NCBI RefSeq assembly: GCF_002005225.1 | Contig: NZ_CP019724.1 | Span: 2,294,001 to 2,358,000 of the forward strand | Source: Streptomyces pactum | GTDB lineage: Bacteria > Actinomycetota > Actinomycetes > Streptomycetales > Streptomycetaceae | Reading direction: 5' to 3' | Length of the DNA: 64,000 bases | Shown here: one piece after another, positions 63,791 to 64,000 of the stretch | How the letters are laid out: each line of letters starts with the position of its first letter | How positions within the stretch are numbered: position 1 is the first letter of the stretch | Made by a program: the position numbers and the translations under genes | The notes under the pieces: generated by a model | Seen by the model: only the letters and a program-made list of their open reading frames with translations | What the model was told of the DNA's origin: nothing | Databases searched by the model: none

Positions 63791-64000
63791 ATGGCTGAGC
63801 GCCGCGTCAACGTCGGCTGGGCCGAGGGTCTCCACGCCCGCCCCGCCTCCATCTTCGTCCGAGCCGCCACGGCCACAGGCGTCCCGGTGACGATCGCCAA
63901 GGCCGACGGTTCCCCCGTCAACGCGGCCTCCATGCTGGCCGTCCTCGGCCTCGGCGCCCAGGGCGGCGAGGAGATCGTCCTCGCCGCCGACGCCGAGGGC
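63791..64000 (+). CDS. ptsH: HPr phosphocarrier protein (C-terminal end beyond window)
   Basis: The first 70 codons of HPr, the general phosphocarrier of the sugar phosphotransferase system. His15 in GLHARPA accepts phosphate from enzyme I and passes it to the sugar-specific enzymes. NAASMLAVLGLG replaces the SIMGVMSL regulatory-serine region of low-GC Gram-positive HPr, as usual in Streptomyces. About 20 residues are missing at the window edge. AAGG lies about 10 bases before ATG 63791. Confidence 0.95.
   Translation, partial: MAERRVNVGWAEGLHARPASIFVRAATATGVPVTIAKADGSPVNAASMLAVLGLGAQGGEEIVLAADAEG

Noticed and set aside
1..64000. tRNA/rRNA genes and CRISPR arrays
   Set aside because: No cloverleaf-like tRNA sequence, rRNA segment or regularly spaced repeat array was noticed on either strand; a dedicated search would be needed to exclude small RNAs.

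Overview
The window is high-GC DNA with GC-rich third codon positions, Shine-Dalgarno sites of the GGAGG/AAGGAG type and many GTG/TTG starts. The gene content (conservon, CutRS, SepH, DasR-type sites before ptsH) points to a Streptomyces chromosome. It divides into an accessory left part (about 1-29,100) and a conserved core right part (about 29,180-64,000).

Bases 1-17,854 are one edge of a biosynthetic gene cluster that continues off the left end. A leftward group encodes a carrier-protein-like protein (84 aa), a small Arg-rich ORF, a free-standing adenylation domain and a condensation-domain protein. A rightward group encodes an AvtA-like aminotransferase, an MFS exporter and a 3,624-aa hybrid enzyme with the domain order acyl-AMP ligase, ACP, KS, AT(malonyl), ACP, luciferase-like monooxygenase, C, A, PCP, C. 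The likely product is a lipopeptide whose acyl chain is extended by one malonate and hydroxylated at the alpha position. The carrier-like protein has Asn-Pro where Asp-Ser (the phosphopantetheine site) should be.

Bases 17,855-29,180 hold remnants and conflict-type genes: a small membrane protein, MarR, IS5-type and IS256-type fragments, a complete conservon (cvnA-D) whose kinase-like CvnA lacks the usual H-box histidine, and a leftward set made of a frameshifted caspase-NTPase-WD40 gene, a frameshifted alpha/beta hydrolase and an intact DUF234-type ATPase behind a promoter-overlapping dyad.

Bases 29,182-43,436 match a gene order I know from Mycobacterium tuberculosis (about Rv2689c-Rv2699c): RNA m5U methyltransferase, APC/KimA-like transporter, two TrkA-type RCK proteins, DUF3159, OB-fold protein, DUF3710, dut, thioesterase, DUF3093, DUF4193. 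Here kdpE-kdpD sits inside that order without kdpFABC, so transporter, RCK proteins and KdpDE together suggest a potassium-control neighbourhood. Next come cutS-cutR, a complete IS30-family element inserted between the two arms of a hairpin that looks like a former terminator, inositol monophosphatase, ferrochelatase, an MFS protein, an FAD-linked lactone-oxidase-type enzyme, sepH, a rhodanese-type sulfurtransferase, a VOC protein, thymidine kinase, a phosphodiesterase, DUF5998, a GNAT/acyl-CoA-synthetase fusion and the start of ptsH behind two tandem DasR-like sites.

All family assignments come from motifs and remembered family features. No database search was run.
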